Origin: Symbiodinium natans | Lineage: Eukaryota > Sar > Dinophyceae > Suessiales > Symbiodiniaceae | Length of the DNA: 50,000 nt | Assembly (NCBI GenBank): GCA_905221605.1 | Contig: CAJNDS010001558.1 | Span: 300,001 to 350,000, forward strand | Direction of reading: 5' to 3' | Shown: positions 1 to 10,800 of the stretch, piece by piece | Position numbering within the stretch: the first letter of the stretch is position 1 | Layout: each line of letters begins with the position of its first letter | Translations under genes and position numbers: made by a program | Notes under the pieces: generated by a model | Told to the model about the DNA's origin: nothing | The model's database searches: none | The model's input: the letters and a program-made list of their open reading frames with translations, nothing else

Positions 1-3000
1 ACACATTGCTCTGCATGGCGTACTGGAGCATCTACCACAATGCGACAATACCTACATTCTTCTTTTTTGTGCAGGAGGCGCTTATGTGTTCGCATGTTGG
101 CAAGAATGGATGCCGAGGATTGTGCCCAGAAAGCGGGATGAGCTTTCTGAATGTGCTGTTTCACTCCTTTGTGGCCAACAATGTATTGCCCACAGAGACT
201 GCAGTTCGTTAATAGATGCTGAGTGACATGTCTCTTTTTTAGTAGAAGATCAGGATCCTTCTTAAGTTGTTCCTGCACGCTAGACTGATAGATCATAGCT
301 ATGCTTTCTGAGCTTGTACAGGATTTGGCTCGTTCTTTCAGCTCGTGCAGCTGAGGGCAAATGCCTGACTCCACATGTCTGCGAAGTTGATGCATTGTGC
401 GCAACTGCCTGTTGCATGCCGCACATTGCGGAAGTCCTTTGCAGCTATGCACAGTGACCTGAAATTTTGGGCCTAGCTGATTCGCACGCTGTCCTCCATG
501 CTTCACCAGAGTATGTTGCTGAAGACCCTTAGCGCTGGAAAATTTCCGATCGCACAGAGAGCACGGTACCTCCTGGTCTGCCTCGATCAGGTCCAAATGC
601 ATGCTCTGAAGCTCCTGTTGCAGCGCAACAATCCTACCTCTAAGTCCCAGATGCCACTGTATGTTCTGATCCGGGTTGGACTTCTGACAGGCATCTAGTG
701 CGTCTTGATAGTTTTTCATCTGGCTGATCAAAACTGCTTGAGGAGTCTGAACCTTATATTGCTCGAACAGAGTCTTCGTGTCAATATGGCTGTAGTGCTG
801 ATGTTGCTTAAAGATGGATCTTAGCATCCTCGAGTATTTACTCTGAAGCTTCTGAAGACCTGATGAGGTGATGCCAGTGGCCACAAGCCCATGCAAGAGT
901 GAGGATTCCACATAGACCCTCCAGATCTCCAACTTCTTTGAAGCCTCCAAGGCCTTAGTGGAGCACAGGATGTGTCGAAGTAGCTCAAACTTGCCTTGAG
1001 CTTGGGCGATCCTATAGTCAACCGTCTGGTCTTTGTAGGATCCATAGCTGAGCTGCACCCCTAGATATGTTAGTTTGTGATGAATCGGAATCTTATGTCC
1101 TGAGGGAAGGACGATGTGCAACTGCTTCTCTTTGCGCATCGTGTGCTTCTTGCGAAAGATGGACTGCTGAGTGCCCTGAACCATTAGCAAGGCTTTGGAC
1201 TTCGTTGGATTGACTTCCAGCCCCACGTCCTCAAGAGACTGAAAGAGAGCCTCTATTCTGAGCAGGACTTTCTGAAGTTCAGGAAAGCTCGAGAAGGTTT
1301 CCTGGAGCAGGAAATCGTCTGCAAAGACTGTTAGGATGTCCCTAGCTTGCTTGCTATCTGGGCCCCATTTCTGCTCCATTCTGCTCATGACTAGAAGTGT
1401 CAGCGCAGACCACAATGCCGGGGCTAGCTTGCAACCTTGTTTGATTCCTGAAGAAGTGGGAACTTGAATCTCTAGTCCACTTGTGCCCATGTTGTAGGAG
1501 GTCTCACTGTGTAGTTGAACTACCAGTTCTTTCGTAACAGGGTCTGTTCCCAGGCGATCCAAGGCAGCTAGCAGCTCATGTCTATTAACAGAATCAAAAG
1601 CTTTGCTCAGATCAACCGAAATAGTAAGTGCCCCTGACAGCTGAGCCTGCCTGGCTCCGCGTTGGGACTTGTGCAGGTCCCTGCGATGCACTTGACGGAG
1701 CTGCTGCAGGAAATCAAGGTGCTGACATGCTTTCGCGATGGCGTCCCGCACCCCCCTCTGCCTAATGTACGCAAATTGAGGCTGAAGTTGTGAGCTCTCC
1801 TGCAGTGCTGGTGCAATGCGAGTCTTCACTGCGCCTGCTAGCACTTTGCCTGGCACGCTGATGACTCCTATGGGCCTCAGGTTTTTCATGGCGGTGGCTG
1901 GCTTGCCCGGCTTGGGGATCCATGCAATGCGAGGGTCCTTTAGATAAGGGGAAATTTCAGAATGGGACACCTCAGAGTTGATTAGACCTGCTATGTGTTC
2001 GTGGGCTTCAGGACCTAGACTCTTCCAAGCTGATACTGGGGCTGAGGTGCTGGGGACTGCTTTCCCCACTGGCACTGTCTTGATTTGTGAGGATACCTGC
2101 AAGGCGGTGATCGCTGCTCTGGGCACAGCAGCTACTGAGTGCAAAGGAGAACTTTTGGAGAAGATTTGACTAGAGTATTCGCGCATTGTTTTTAGTGAGG
2201 CCTCCGTATCAAGCGGCTCACCTGCTTGATCCCTTAGGTTGACTCTCTGCACTGGGCGCCACGGAGCAAGTTTCCTGAGAGTATGAGCCAGTTTGTGGGA
2301 TTGTTGCCTTTTATCTTCCTGGGCTTGTAGAAGCAACTGCTCTTGCTTCTCTAGCTTTCTTTGTTTTTGCTGTTTTTTGAAAGTCCGCGCCTCCTCCTTG
2401 ATGTCCTCCACAAGCTTCTGGCATTCAGAATTATGCTCGGTTCCAGCCCTCTTGTGCGCCTGGATTTGCCGCACTTTCTTCCAGTATTCCTGATGAATAG
2501 GACCTGCTACTGGCTGAGACTTGCGTGGAGGAGGATAGTGCTCAGCTGATACACTAACCATCACTTCATCCAGTTCTTGCCAAGACGGTCTCACTTGCAT
2601 TGTCCTCACCACTGCTTCCGTCAGACGATGTGAGTATGCCTGCCAGTTGGCATCTTTCCGCCGAAAGCTCGCATCCAGGGCTGTGGCATCAAACGGCCGT
2701 GGCTTGCTGGGTGTAGGACTGTAAGGAGGAATGAACAGAGTGGCTCGCACTGGAAAGTGTTTTGATCCATCTCTGTAAGCAGCCACAGGAAAGTTCTTAT
2801 CCGAGTAGGCCTCCTTGGATCTCCTCCGAGCATCGTGCAGTCTGACCAGCAAAAAATCGATCTGAGAGGAATATGTGCCATCACTGTTAGCATACGTACT
2901 GCGATGGCCAGAAGCCCATGTGTTCAGCGCAGTTAGTCCACAGGATTTGCAGAGCGAGGGCAGTGTCTTCACATCCGCATTTGCAAACCGTACTCGATGA

Positions 3001-3842
3001 GGCACACTTGGTCCGATATGAGGACGTTCAGTCACCGCATGCGCATTGAAATCCCCAGCCACAATCAAGAAGTCACGTTGTGGGACTCTCTGTATTCGAT
3101 TTTCGAGCTGAGTCATCACGTCCTTTCTCCTGCCTCTGTTTTCCGTCTTCGAGAGCTTTGAATCCCAGACGTGCTGGTACAGGTTCAGGAGATGTATTCT
3201 GGATCTCTGCCACGGGATCATGACGTGCTGCAAATGCCCTGGAACAATGGAAGTGCTGCGAATTTCTGAAAGAGGAGCCAGTGAGCTATGCACCAAGACA
3301 ACCAGGCCAGCCTTGTGTCTGCTTGTTGAGCCACAGGTTAGGACTGACCACGGGCCTGAGCTGTAGACCTGGTCCTGCTGCCAATGCGATTCCTGCAGGA
3401 AAACGATTTTGATGTTCTTGTACTCTGTTGTTGCCAAAAGGGCCAGAATCTCGTTCCAAACTCGACTTGTAATTGAGCCTGCGTTCCAAGTAAGGACTTC
3501 CATGTCAAATTTGTGATGGATCTGTCTGTTCGGTTGAAAAGAACGCCTCTCCGCTTTCGCAGGAGACGCGAATTGTCCTTTATGAGCTCCTAGAGCCTGA
3601 GCTGTCAGAAGACGGCCTTTGTAAAGTGCTGCTCCCTTCGCCAGGGCAACTTTACAAGCTCTTTGGTAGCTTCGCTTGCCGGTTTTGTTCATGGTTAGCT
3701 GACTTCGCTGCGCATGCTGCTCAGCTTCATCGGGGGGCGCTACTTCCCGAAACCCTCGATTCTGATCCATGGCTGGACCCTGGGACTTGGGACCCAGGCA
3801 CCCAAGAAAGCTCGCTACGGCTACGAGAAGTAAAATCCTCAT
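1..3842 (-). CDS. Non-LTR retrotransposon ORF: endonuclease, reverse transcriptase and C-terminal zinc fingers (C-terminus off the left edge)
   Basis: One frame stays open from the ATG at 3842 to base 1, about 1280 codons with no stop, so this copy looks intact. An APE-type endonuclease starts near residue 114 (VLTWNAGS), with FLQES, GDFNAHA and, near residue 328, SQIDFLLVR. A basic, coiled linker (about 400-600) leads to reverse transcriptase: AWIPKPGKP near 635, SVDLSKAFDSVNRHE near 745, SSGIKQGCKLAP, and the catalytic FADD at 840-843. Four Cys/His fingers follow, starting near residues 1094, 1140, 1214 and 1263; the first is CSLC...H...H. This order is that of LINE-like elements that nick the target and prime reverse transcription there. 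An upstream in-frame stop lies just above the ATG. The first 17 residues (MRILLLVAVASFLGCLG) read like a signal peptide, which is odd for a retroelement; the ATG at 3770 is an alternative start. The family name cannot be fixed by eye. Confidence 0.93.
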   Translation of the reverse strand, partial: MRILLLVAVASFLGCLGPKSQGPAMDQNRGFREVAPPDEAEQHAQRSQLTMNKTGKRSYQRACKVALAKGAALYKGRLLTAQALGAHKGQFASPAKAERRSFQPNRQIHHKFDMEVLTWNAGSITSRVWNEILALLATTEYKNIKIVFLQESHWQQDQVYSSGPWSVLTCGSTSRHKAGLVVLVHSSLAPLSEIRSTSIVPGHLQHVMIPWQRSRIHLLNLYQHVWDSKLSKTENRGRRKDVMTQLENRIQRVPQRDFLIVAGDFNAHAVTERPHIGPSVPHRVRFANADVKTLPSLCKSCGLTALNTWASGHRSTYANSDGTYSSQIDFLLVRLHDARRRSKEAYSDKNFPVAAYRDGSKHFPVRATLFIPPYSPTPSKPRPFDATALDASFRRKDANWQAYSHRLTEAVVRTMQVRPSWQELDEVMVSVSAEHYPPPRKSQPVAGPIHQEYWKKVRQIQAHKRAGTEHNSECQKLVEDIKEEARTFKKQQKQRKLEKQEQLLLQAQEDKRQQSHKLAHTLRKLAPWRPVQRVNLRDQAGEPLDTEASLKTMREYSSQIFSKSSPLHSVAAVPRAAITALQVSSQIKTVPVGKAVPSTSAPVSAWKSLGPEAHEHIAGLINSEVSHSEISPYLKDPRIAWIPKPGKPATAMKNLRPIGVISVPGKVLAGAVKTRIAPALQESSQLQPQFAYIRQRGVRDAIAKACQHLDFLQQLRQVHRRDLHKSQRGARQAQLSGALTISVDLSKAFDSVNRHELLAALDRLGTDPVTKELVVQLHSETSYNMGTSGLEIQVPTSSGIKQGCKLAPALWSALTLLVMSRMEQKWGPDSKQARDILTVFADDFLLQETFSSFPELQKVLLRIEALFQSLEDVGLEVNPTKSKALLMVQGTQQSIFRKKHTMRKEKQLHIVLPSGHKIPIHHKLTYLGVQLSYGSYKDQTVDYRIAQAQGKFELLRHILCSTKALEASKKLEIWRVYVESSLLHGLVATGITSSGLQKLQSKYSRMLRSIFKQHQHYSHIDTKTLFEQYKVQTPQAVLISQMKNYQDALDACQKSNPDQNIQWHLGLRGRIVALQQELQSMHLDLIEADQEVPCSLCDRKFSSAKGLQQHTLVKHGGQRANQLGPKFQVTVHSCKGLPQCAACNRQLRTMHQLRRHVESGICPQLHELKERAKSCTSSESIAMIYQSSVQEQLKKDPDLLLKKRHVTQHLLTNCSLCGQYIVGHKGVKQHIQKAHPAFWAQSSASILANMRTHKRLLHKKEECRYCRIVVDAPVRHAEQC

Positions 3843-3978
3843 CTTGGGCCAGAATCTTATAAAAATTGCAAGAATGACCTTGACGATCAAACTTGACGGG
3901 AATTGGAGTAGTTTTCAACTAGCAAACAGCGCACCTCCGCTAAGCGTCACTGATAGCGCTATTGCCCCTTCCGCAAGC

Positions 3979-4131
<153 letters not shown>

Positions 4132-4250
4132 GCTGGGCAGGACTAAATGAACACCAAAAAAAGGGCAGATCGGAATGATTACTAATGGATATTAATAAAT
4201 ATTAAAAACTAATACAAATGCTAACATTAATAAAAGTAAAAATACTAGTA

Positions 4251-4378
4251 GTATTCCCTTATGTAGTATTCCCTTATGAACCCTTTTATATTTATACTAT
4301 AAACACCCCCCCCCCCCCCACCAGAAAAATGAAAATAAACTTGTTCAAATTATTCAGGCCCCTATAGTACACGGTCAC
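4251..4378. repeat. Dispersed AT-rich element, copy 1 (AGTATTCCCTTATG family)
   Basis: The sequence AGTATTCCCTTATG, then a stretch ending in TACTATAA and a run of C, then A-rich DNA and finally AATTATTCAGGCCCCTATA is repeated with changes at 24259-24363. End fragments are at 14115-14160 and 13524-13560. The copies suggest a short non-coding mobile element about 105-130 bp long. I see no coding capacity. Confidence 0.6.
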
Positions 4379-4409
4379 AGGTGCCCAAATGGGGGAATCA
4401 TAGTATACT

Positions 4410-4521
4410 CTTGGTAGCCGGGTAGGACCCCTTTTGCCCTTTTTTTGCTCCAAGGTTCCCTCAGAAAGTCGCCGACCCAAAAAGGGTACCCTTATCATGT
4501 CATGGTTCCTGGGCTACCAAG
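4410..4521. mobile_element. Introner-like element outside a gene, 112 bp
   Basis: The ends are CTTGGTAGCC and GGGCTACCAAG, the same inverted termini as the two introns of the GH3 gene (42584-42691 and 43265-43383). The interior keeps an AAAAAGGGTACCC stretch like those introns. It is not inside any gene I can model, so it is either a free insertion or an intron of an unrecognised gene. Confidence 0.65.
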
Positions 4522-4574
4522 AATATAGTGCTTGGGGATTGTAAGGCTTTTAAGGATGCGCTCTGCGAGGGTAA

Positions 4575-4696
4575 GGTTTAGGGTTTAGGGTTTAGGGTTT
4601 AGGGTTTAGGGTTTAGGGTTTAGGGTTTAGGGTTTAGGGTTTAGGGTTTAGGGTTTAGGGTTTAGGGTTTAGGGTTTAGGGTTTAGGGTTTAGGGT
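4575..4696 (+). repeat. Interstitial TTTAGGG array
   Basis: About 17 nearly perfect TTTAGGG heptamers. This is the plant-type telomere unit, but here it is internal and followed by further arrays in both orientations, so it does not mark a chromosome end. Confidence 0.97.
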
Positions 4697-4810
4697 GGCT
4701 TCGTCTCCTGCTGGAAGACTCCGAAGACTGCAGTTTTCGTCAGGCCCCTGGCACTTTTCCGGAAGGAGGAGATGACTTACTTGCTACTACTCTCGGACCC
4801 TTGGAATGGT

Positions 4811-4873
4811 TTTAGGGCTTAGGGTTTAGGGTTTAGGGTTTAGGGTTTAGGGTTTAGGGTTTAGGGTTTAGGG
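4811..4873 (+). repeat. TTTAGGG array
   Basis: About nine heptamers, separated from the preceding array by a 115-bp unique island. I could not support an exon in the island. Confidence 0.95.
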
Positions 4874-4967
4874 AGTTAGGTTGACTTGCTTTCGTCGGTC
4901 TGTTTCGACTCAGGGTCCCCACCCAGCGGTCGTGGCGACCTTGACCTGAAGACCTGCACACGACCTT

Positions 4968-5097
4968 GGAGGTTCATGGTATTAACCAATTGTATCTGTA
5001 CTTATCACCCACTTATAAGCCCCTTAAGTGCCCTAATATGGTTACAAGTACAGTTAGAAGTACAGCTATAATTTCTTAATAAGTACCATGAACCTCC
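4968..5097. mobile_element. Short inverted-repeat element, GGAGGTTCATGG family, copy 1
   Basis: It starts GGAGGTTCATGGTA and ends TACCATGAACCTCC, perfect 14-bp inverted termini, with a 130-bp non-coding body. Copies sharing the termini and internal phrases such as AAGTGCCCTAATATGG lie at 12384-12515 and 47706-47813, with a shorter, more changed one at 19589-19685. The size and ends suit a MITE or introner-like element. Confidence 0.85.
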
Positions 5098-5637
5098 ACG
5101 AACTCCACCACTTCTGAGGACCGGCGCTTCCCGCAGATGCCAGACTGGGGTTGGACGTTTGAGCGCATTGCGTGCTATTGCTGGCCAGAAGCTTGGGGCA
5201 CCAACATTTTCCGTACATGTTTTTGGCGAAGAGTTTTTGGTCCATCTGCCCAGAGTTACTGTCGGGCAAGTAGTATATGGCAAATGATTCCAATCTTAGG
5301 GTACGTTTGTTTGATCTGTTCCCGAAATTGTAGTAGTTCATTCAGGGTCGGAGTAGCAAGCTGCCTTTCAGGATTGAGGGGCTATAGGGGCCGCAGTAAT
5401 GATTGAGAATTGAGGGTTGCTGAAGTCTAACTATGAAGAGGTTGCTCGACGCCGTCAGTCGCCTGCGTGGACTTTAAGAATCTGTTATGAGCTTCAGCAG
5501 CGTTGTAGGGCAGCTACCGTCTTAGCTACCAAGAAACCGTACGCTTAGAGATGCATCTTGCCATATGCATAGTACGGAAATCCGGAACCCTGCCAAAGCA
5601 AGCATGTGAAGCTCCGATGCCTCCCAGAAACCGAGCA
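5098..5637. other. Unique stretch without a supported gene
   Basis: About 540 bp between the inverted-repeat element and the next TTTAGGG array. Open frames of about 90 codons overlap on both strands without a family motif or consistent splice sites. I see nothing else in it. Confidence 0.5.
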
Positions 5638-5800
5638 GGGTTTAGGGTTTAGGATTTAGGGGTTTAGGGTTTAGGGTTTAGGGTTCAGGGTTCAGGGTTC
5701 AGGGTTTAGGGTTTAGGGTTTAGGGTTTAGGGTTTAGGGTTTAGGGTTTAGGGTTTAGGGTTTAGGGTTTAGGGTTTAGGGTTTAGGGTGTAGGGTTTAG
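5638..5800 (+). repeat. TTTAGGG array with variant units
   Basis: About 22 heptamers, some changed to TTCAGGG or TGTAGGG. Confidence 0.95.
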
Positions 5801-5881
5801 CAGACGTCGCAAGATGAACCTTGGAAGCCCGAAGCACACCTCAGCTCTGAGGGCTGAACCCCAATCCCCAACTAAATGTTC

Positions 5882-5943
5882 TAGGGTTTAGGGTTTAGGG
5901 TTTAGGGTTTAGGGTTTAGGGTTTAGGGTTTAGGGTTTAGGGA
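5882..5943 (+). repeat. TTTAGGG array
   Basis: Eight to nine heptamers following a short unique island. Confidence 0.95.
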
Positions 5944-5976
5944 GACTATCCATACCCTCACCCAAACCTGTGAGGA

Positions 5977-7090
5977 AGCAGGCCCTAAAACCCAAACCCC
6001 TAAACCCTAAACCCTAAGCCCTAAGCCCCAAGCCCCAAACCCCAAACCTTGAAACCCTTCTCCGTGAGGAAGCGGATGCCAGTCTGGCCGAGACCGTGCC
6101 GGTGCAGTGCTGGCGAGCCTCGGCATGTTCCAAGGACACAAGGGCTCTGCCCTACCCTGGCCCACATGTGCTCGAAACCTATCAGGGCTTAGAGGTGCTT
6201 TCTTGGCTTTTTAAGGGGTTTAGGGGTTTAGGGGTTTAGGGCTTATGATGGGGTTTAGGGATTAGGGATCCTAGGGTCTTCGTTTGGGGTTGTGTGAATT
6301 TGGAAGACGCCCCAGCATAGCATTCCTCAGGGGAAGCAGCTCTCCCAAACCAAACTGTCCCATTGCCCAAGTGTAGATCCTTGGCTCTACACATTTTGGG
6401 GGCTTTTAAGGTTTAGGGCCAGGGCTGAGGGTGCCCAACTCAGAACCCCGCTTGTCGTCAACCGAAGCTTCTCACACGAATCGGCCCTCAACTCGAAATT
6501 CAAATTATTTCAAAAGAACTGCCTGAAACCCCAAGTCCCTACACTCGCCACCCTAGAACCGAAACAAGCCTAAGCTCTACAGCACACCTGAATAACCCGA
6601 AATACTTAAGCTACATCCTATCAATACCTGAAGCCCCCGAAGCCCCCAAACTCCAACACCTGAACAACTCTGAGCACTAAAGCCAACACCAAACAATACC
6701 TGAAAGCTCCTTTATGCCTTGACCCCTGTATAAACCGGAAACCGCGAAACCCTCAAACCCTAAACCCCTAAATCCCCTAAGCCCCGAAGCCCTTAAACCC
6801 TACAACCTAAGCCCCAAAAGCCCTAATCTCCAAACCCTAAAACCCTAACCCTAAACCCTAAGCCCCTAAGCCCGTAAGCCCCCAAACCCCTAAGCTCCAC
6901 TCCACGAGGCAAGGGCGAGCTCGCCTGCTACTGCCTCGCGGACTCGGCAGGGTCCAATACAGAAAGCCCAAAAAACCTAAGTGTTTTAGGCTAGGAGCCA
7001 AGGTTTAGGGTCTATAGGGTTTAGGGTTTAGGGTTTGGGGTTTAGGGTTTGGGGTTTAGGGTTTAGGGTTTAGGGTTTTAGGGTTTATGG
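5977..7090. repeat. Degenerate heptamer DNA, both orientations
   Basis: CCCTAAA-like units with many changes (5977-6052, 6745-6900) alternate with TTTAGGG-like units (6215-6265, 7007-7090). Unique islands between them (for example 6060-6200 and 6900-6960) are GC-rich but I could not support an exon in any of them. Confidence 0.7.
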
Positions 7091-7129
7091 CTATTCAGGG
7101 CTAGGACCCGGAGGAGGCCCTTGTTCGCA

Positions 7130-7770
7130 TTTAGAAGCCTCGTTAAACGAAAAGGGCACCCTTTTATTCCTGGGTTACGTACTCTTGAGAAAGAGAAACC
7201 GCAACAACTTAAGCCCTACCAACCCTGAACCCTAAGCTCTACTCACCCTAAACCCTATCTTTAAGCCGTAGCAGCCCTAAACCCCAACCCTACCAACCCC
7301 AAAAACCTCCTAACACCCTAACCCGTCCCAACATCCTCAGCCCTCCCAAGACCCGAAACCCGACAAAAGCCCAAAAAACCCAAGCCCTAAACCCCCTTTT
7401 CCATTTCAGCCCAGTGGTACCCTTGACTTTTGTTTTGGGTTCTGGGTTCTCTTTTCTTGAGTAACTAACCCAACAGCAGGGTAACCCTTACTAACCCAAA
7501 ACAAGGGTAACCCTTACGAAAGGGGTGGCGAAAAGAGAGGGTTCCTGGGCTTTTTTAATGAAGTACAACCCCCCCCCACCCCCCCCCACCCCCCCCACCC
7601 CCCCCCCCCCCCCCCCCACCCCCCCCCCCCCCCCAAAAAAAAAAACAGGGCAACCCTTACTACAGTTCCAAGGTTCCTTTATAAAGTAACTAACCCCCCG
7701 CCCCCCCCCCAAAAAAAAACAAAAAAAAAACAGTGTAATCCTTACAAAAGACATGGTTCCTGGGCTGCGC
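7130..7770. other. Decayed introner-like repeats and C-runs
   Basis: AAAAGGGCACCCTTTT at 7150 and repeated phrases GGTTCCTGGGCT (near 7540 and 7755) and CTTTATAAAGTAAC (near 7676) resemble the interior and ends of the introner-like elements. They are interrupted by long C-runs at 7569-7635 and 7696-7710. No gene is visible. Confidence 0.5.
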
Positions 7771-7840
7771 CTAAACCCTAAACCCTAAACCCTAAACCCT
7801 AAACCCTAAACCCTAAACCCTAAACCCTAAACCCTAAACA
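7770..7840 (-). repeat. CCCTAAA array at the 3' end of an intron
   Basis: Ten heptamers ending just before the first exon I assign to gene A. Confidence 0.95.
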
Positions 7841-7842
7841 AG

Positions 7843-10800
7843 TCACCCCTGCGGAGGACTCCGGCCCAGACCCTCCAGGCCCTGGCTTCACCAAAGAGTG
7901 CTTGGCATCTCGGCTCAAGGTTAGTTGCAGGGGGGGGGGGGGTTTAGGGTTTAGGGATGTTTAGGGTTTAGGGTTCAGGGTTCAGGGTTCAAGTTTTAGG
8001 TTTCAGGGCTTAGGGTTCAGGGTTTCGAGTTTAGGGTTCATTTTTTCACTGTCGGGGCGCTTCATGGGGGGGGGGGTTCCTTTGTGGGGTTTAGGTTTTG
8101 TTCTGAGTTTTTGATGGGTCTTTCGGACGGCGGTTTCGTGGGCTTTGGGATTTTGGGGTTTTGCTTTCGGACTCACCTCGCATGCTTGCGGGGCCTGCGG
8201 AGACAGCCCTCATGCGCCCCAAAACCCTGAAGCTTAAGGGAAAACAGGAGGGACCCCTAGAAGAGACCCTCAATCTTCTTCCCGTAAAAAACCCCGTTCT
8301 ATACCTTCTATAGTCCCTATATGCCTAAGTAGCCCCTAAATAACCCCCCAAAAAACCCCTAAATATAATTCCCCAAAATAAACCCTACATGACACCTATG
8401 AACCGGGCCTTCTGCCGAGGCCTTTCGCGCACTGCCGGCGGCCTGCGATCTGCCAAACACAGCTGTCGTGCATGAGTGGCGCAAAGAGGCGTGGCTGTGG
8501 TTCCCTAATTTCATACTTTTTTTGGTTCTGCTTCCTATTCTAGATACTCATACCTAAAAGGCATATACTTTTTTCCACATTCTACTCCACAGTAGGGCAA
8601 ATGTAAACCCTTAACCTGAACCCTAAAACCCCTATGAGGGTGATGGATCACTGTAGCTGCGTCGCAAGGGACCTAGGGCTCAGTGCGGAAGGGCTGGGGG
8701 TCTAGGCACCGAAGCTGCAGAAGGCGAGGAACCCGGGCTTGGGGCTTAAGGGACGCAGTGCAACACATCAGCTCTACCATCTCAACGCAAAGCACTTGAG
8801 CTCAACAGGCTCTTAGTCCATACAAACACGCACAGGTAACCCTAGCCCTAAACCCTAAACCCTAAACCCTAAACCCTAAACCCTAAACCCCTAAACCCTA
8901 AACCCTTAAACAGACCATTGGCCAGGAGCTGACCTACTACTCGCGTGAAGACTGGGAAGGCTACGGCCGCTTGCCATCCTGGGGCTGGACATACCACGGA
9001 GCCTCGACATGCGACTTGGGTTTAGGGTTTAGGGTTTAGGGTTTAGGGTTTAGGGTTTAGGGGTTTAGGGTTTAGGGGTTTAGGGGTTTAGGGGTTTAGG
9101 GGTTTAGGGGTTTAGGGGTTTAGGGGTTTAGGGGTTTAGGGGTTTAGGGGTTTAGGGTTTAGGCTCGGATGCTCGTACCATCCCAGGAGCTGTCTTCCGC
9201 GTCCCTGCGGCCTAGCGCCTGGAATCCAGACACCTCTGAGTTCTGAGTGCTGAGTTGAGGCAGAGGCTGAGTGCTGTGAGGTGGCACCCCGAACCCCTAA
9301 ACCCTAAACCCTAAACCCCAAACCCCAAACCCCAAACCCTAAACCCCAAACCCTAAACCCTAAACCCTAAACCCTAAATTGTAGTCGTGGCTGGGGATGC
9401 TTGAGCCCAGAGTCCCGAAGATCACCTGCGTCTGGGATGCCCTCCAAAGATCAGAGGGCAAAGTATCCAGTAAGGGCCTGGATTTCGGTGCATAGGGTTT
9501 AGGGTTTAGGGTTTAGGGTTTAGGGTTTAGGGTTTAGGGTTTAGGGTTTAGGTATAGGGTTTGTAGGGTTCAAGGTCTACAGCTAGGACCCAGAGCAGGC
9601 CCTTATTCCTGTTTAGGGTTTGGGTTCGCGTATAGGCCCCCTTAAGCCAAGCCTTTGCAATCCTAGGTTACTCTTGGGTCTAGCTAGGGTTTTTTGCGAA
9701 GGTTTCGGGTTTAGGGTTTAGGCTCGTTGAGAAGATTGCTTGTGGAGGGCGAGAAGAGAAAAAAGAAATGTTCGTCTGTGGCATGTCACAAGGATAGAAC
9801 CGGAAACTCAAACCCGACGCCATTCAGTCCTCGGGCAGAAACTGCAGGCTCGCTCAGTACCTCATACAGTGCAGACATGTCCACCATGAGAACCTTATAA
9901 CAGACCTAGTGTGTGGCGTTTGGGCAAGAGCTACTCAAGAAGATGCACAACAGGCGACTCTGACAAGTCCGGGCTTCCAGGTTTAAGGATTACTATGATA
10001 CTATGTTTTGATGATTACTACGATTGTGATTCGTGCTGATCTTTCACACTGATTGCAGCTAGTACTGTTATTGCCGTAAGTACAGTAGGCTTAGTAATAC
10101 CAGTATTTCCATAGCAACCAGCTACGCTCACGAAGCCGCTTCCCTACCTCCCCCCCCTCTGAACAGAAGAAGCAACCACCCAAGCAGTCTTCTTGTCATG
10201 TCTTCCTGTTTCTTGTTGTTGCGCCTGGGGAGTCGAGCCCTTTCAAGAGTGAACCCTTGTGACATCCGAGGCCTCCCCTAAGGCCTCTGTGTGAGCCAAA
10301 GCTCATATCTCCAATTCTCCGATAACTACATTCAAAAGGGGCCGATGTGTTTCCTAAGGCCGGCAAGGGCCAGGCAGGGGGAGAGGGGTAGGGGGGAGTT
10401 AGGGTTTAGGCGTTGAGGGTTTCTAAAATGGGCTTGTTTCTTCGTTGATTTTGGGCTACTGTAGTATATTTCTTATAGGGGGTTACACGTTACACGGCGT
10501 TTTAAAGTTAACAGGACTTGTTGGGGGTTATAGGGGTTACACCTCAGGGATTATGGGGTTTAGAGCGGTTTAGTTTAGGGCGGCTTTTTGCCCTCAAAAG
10601 CAGAGCCGTGCGTAACGGTTTGCAGCTTACAGTGTTCGGGGGTAGGGTCTAGAGTCCAGGGTCCAGCGTCCAGGGTTTAGGGTTGAGGCTTTAGGCTTTA
10701 GGGTTTAGTGTGACTGAAGGCCTTGTGAGCATCCATGAGTAGTCAGCAGTCCCGCGGTTTGGGATTCAGGGTTTCGGGCTTCGGCCTTGATAACCCGAAA

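Noticed and set aside
4575-4900. A true chromosome end or a single telomere fusion
   Set aside because: Arrays of both orientations recur dozens of times with unique DNA on both sides across the whole window.
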